DNA of 6,966 bases from an uncultured Muribaculum sp. (GTDB lineage: Bacteria; Bacteroidota; Bacteroidia; Bacteroidales; Muribaculaceae). Made by a program: the position numbers and the translations under genes. How positions within the stretch are numbered: position 1 is the stretch's first letter; each line of letters starts with the position of its first letter. The notes beneath the pieces were generated by a model. That model did not search any database and was not told where the DNA came from. It worked only from the letters and a program-made list of their open reading frames with translations. Below are positions 5,697 through 6,966 of the stretch, in pieces. Location of the stretch: the NCBI GenBank assembly GCA_947573015.1, contig CANPDS010000140.1, positions 1-6,966 on the forward strand. The letters are read 5' to 3'.

Positions 5697-5724
5697 AAAA
5701 AGTGTGATATAAATCACGCTTTTT
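5697..5724 (+). terminator. Intrinsic terminator-like hairpin after the Crp/Fnr gene
   Basis: AAAAAGTGTGA pairs with TCACGCTTTTT around a 6-nt TATAAA loop. The 11-bp stem has one T-G wobble and no mismatch. The A-tract on the left and T-tract on the right give the bidirectional intrinsic-terminator shape. It sits 44 nt after the regulator's stop codon, the natural place for the end of that transcript. The same bases read as a CRP-type operator (see the separate entry). Confidence 0.65.
5703..5718. promoter_or_regulatory. CRP-type palindrome TGTGA-N6-TCACG
   Basis: The sequence matches nine of ten positions of the E. coli CRP consensus TGTGA-N6-TCACA. It is adjacent to a Crp/Fnr-family gene whose recognition helix keeps the Arg-Glu-x3-Arg pattern. 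Its centre (5710.5) is about 41 bp upstream of the start site expected from the -7 box at 5740-5747, the class II activator position in E. coli. Binding by this regulator is inference. The terminator reading of the same bases is a serious alternative. Confidence 0.4.
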
Positions 5725-5963
5725 CTGTTTTGATGGAACTATCTTTGGGCATAAGTAAGTAGTGAAGATTGTTTTATATTTCTGAGAAATGGATTTTCAG
5801 ATGTATTTTCTCCAAAACTGAAAGAGTGTGGCGCTCTACACTATTGAAGATGAGGATAAGATACGTGGGAATGACTTAGGCAGAAATGTAAAGTATTTAT
5901 ACAATCAGATTACGTAATAAATTTCAAGGCTTATTTATCACATTTGCAAAACCTGTTATCCCC
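5725..5963 (+). other. Gene-free leader region upstream of the transglutaminase-like gene
   Basis: Together with the 72 bp before it, this forms a 311-bp gap between coding regions. Apart from the hairpin and the -7 box, I see only tiny ATG frames of about ten codons (for example at 5789 and 5850) without support, and a weak stem AGTGT/ACACT (5825-5829 with 5838-5842). The stretch is AT-rich. If transcription begins near 5751, it would be a 5' leader of about 210 nt, long for an unregulated gene. No known riboswitch motif is recognisable. Confidence 0.5.
5740..5747 (+). promoter_or_regulatory. Candidate -7 promoter box TATCTTTG
   Basis: TATCTTTG is a full match to the Bacteroidota -7 consensus TAnnTTTG. 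No TTG/TTTG occurs at the expected -33 distance; that region is taken by the CRP-like palindrome and its flank. It would start transcription near 5751 towards the transglutaminase-like gene. The missing -33 box fits either an activator-dependent promoter or a chance match. Confidence 0.4.
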
Positions 5964-6966
5964 ATGGAAGTCCGTTTGATGACATTGAGTGTCTTGTTTT
6001 TTGTCTGCTCTGTTTTTACTATGAATGGCGCACGCGATGAAAATGTCGTGATCGCTCAGGCCGAGGAAGAGTTTCGTTTTGTTGTCGGAAAAAATGGTCC
6101 GGAGGTTGTGCATGCAGTAAGCGAGGAGTATCTTGCTACAAGACGCTCGGGGACTGTGCAGCCTCATATATTCCATAATAATATAGTGCGTCTCGATAAG
6201 GCGTCAGGTGGCAAACCGCAATATCGCAATGCCAACTCTCCATCTGTGTTCCACGATGACAGCAAGGTGTGTTTCTTTAATTTTAATCTGCAATCGAAAG
6301 GCAAGAAAGCGAAAGCTCAGTTTAAACGCACATTTACCGATGCCGCTTATTTCACCGGATTTTATCCAGGCGATGAATACCCTGTGAGAAGCAAGAAGAT
6401 TACTGTTGATATCCCTGCCGAATATGCCGGCATAGAGCTTGTCGATCATAATTTCCCATCGTCAGGTATCACACGTTCGGATGTGAATAATTCCGATGGT
6501 AGCCGTGTCATTACATACACCCTTGCCGAGTTGAAAGAGATGCCTTCGGATCCATCGTCACCTCCGGCTATGTCTTCACTGCCGTACGTAATGGTGAAAG
6601 GTTATTTTCCTGATACTGATTCGCTTTATCGCTATCATCGCCGGCGCCTTGATGTAGACACTACGTTGACCGATGCTTCGCGTGTGCTTGCTGAGATTGT
6701 GGGAAATGCTGTCTCACGCGATTCGCTGATAGAGAAGATCTACCGGTATGTGCAGCACAATATAAGATATGTGGCATTTGAGGAGGGTGAGGCGGCATAT
6801 CGTCCGGATGCTCCGGCGGAAGTGTTGCGTAAGCGCTATGGCGATTGTAAAGGGATGGCATTACTGCTTGCTACGCTTCTCAACCGTGCTGGAATCGAAG
6901 CGCAAGTGGCTATTGTAGGTACGCGCAGCATTCCTTTCCCGATCAGTGGGAATCCGTCGCTTTCAT
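5964..6966 (+). CDS. Secreted DUF3857 / transglutaminase-like protein (C-terminus beyond the window)
   Basis: An open frame runs from ATG 5964 to the window end, with 334 complete codons and no stop. The first in-frame stop upstream is at 5889, and no other ATG or GTG lies between. Residues 1-23 form a signal peptide (LMTLSVLFFVCSVFTMNGA), so the product is probably periplasmic. Residues of about 45-205 look like the DUF3857 beta-sandwich that usually precedes transglutaminase domains (for example FKRTF, ITVDIPAEYAGIELV). Residues of about 240-334 carry the transglutaminase-like core: YRYVQHNIRYVAFEEG, then RPDAPAEVLRKRYGDCKGMA with catalytic Cys295, then LLATLLNRAGIEAQVAIVGT. The His and Asp of the triad would lie beyond the edge. 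Such proteins act as proteases or peptide-modifying enzymes of uncertain substrate. The two-domain reading is family knowledge; the role here is unknown. Confidence 0.85.
   Translation, partial: MEVRLMTLSVLFFVCSVFTMNGARDENVVIAQAEEEFRFVVGKNGPEVVHAVSEEYLATRRSGTVQPHIFHNNIVRLDKASGGKPQYRNANSPSVFHDDSKVCFFNFNLQSKGKKAKAQFKRTFTDAAYFTGFYPGDEYPVRSKKITVDIPAEYAGIELVDHNFPSSGITRSDVNNSDGSRVITYTLAELKEMPSDPSSPPAMSSLPYVMVKGYFPDTDSLYRYHRRRLDVDTTLTDASRVLAEIVGNAVSRDSLIEKIYRYVQHNIRYVAFEEGEAAYRPDAPAEVLRKRYGDCKGMALLLATLLNRAGIEAQVAIVGTRSIPFPISGNPSLS

Noticed and set aside
1..6966. CRISPR array, insertion sequence, tRNA or phage-defence genes
   Set aside because: No direct-repeat series, transposase, terminal inverted repeats, tRNA-like cloverleaf or defence-related domain is visible. 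The content is ordinary housekeeping plus Bacteroidota-specific genes.

Overview
The window looks like chromosomal DNA from a member of the Bacteroidales, plausibly a gut Muribaculaceae- or Bacteroides-like bacterium. The evidence is a PorQ-type protein of the type IX secretion system, which is restricted to the Bacteroidota. There is also a promoter with the Bacteroidota form (TTG, 20 nt, TAAATTTG), genes without clear Shine-Dalgarno sequences, and a secreted TonB C-terminal domain protein. The genus is an inference; no rRNA or other marker gene is present.

Left half (1-3810), all on the minus strand, read from right to left. A promoter at 3803-3835 drives a small secreted TonB C-terminal domain protein (3233-3736), followed by a hairpin. 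A second candidate promoter precedes a three-gene cluster: a 119-residue protein of unknown function (2751-3110), a PlsC-like acyltransferase (2166-2711) and a nitrilase-superfamily omega-amidase (1358-2203). A strong hairpin sits on the amidase stop codon. Next comes a clear TPP riboswitch (1234-1313) in front of the thiamine genes thiD (322-1134), thiS (66-266) and the first 20 codons of what is probably thiE (1-61, cut by the window edge). ThiD phosphorylates the pyrimidine moiety, ThiS carries the sulfur for the thiazole, and ThiE joins the two halves, so the riboswitch gives end-product feedback.

Right half (3988-6966), all on the plus strand. porQ (3988-5016) is followed by a Crp/Fnr-family regulator (5092-5652). 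A perfect-stem hairpin after it also reads as a CRP-type site, TGTGA-N6-TCACG. After a gene-free stretch of about 310 bp there is a secreted DUF3857/transglutaminase-like protein (5964 to the window end, incomplete).

I do not see a new multi-gene system, mobile element, CRISPR array, rRNA or tRNA. The most interesting signal is the CRP-like palindrome beside the Crp/Fnr gene. It lies about 41 bp upstream of the start site expected from a consensus -7 box that lacks a -33 box. The regulator's recognition helix keeps the Arg-Glu-x3-Arg pattern that reads TGTGA in E. coli CRP. The same bases form a good intrinsic terminator, so two readings compete.
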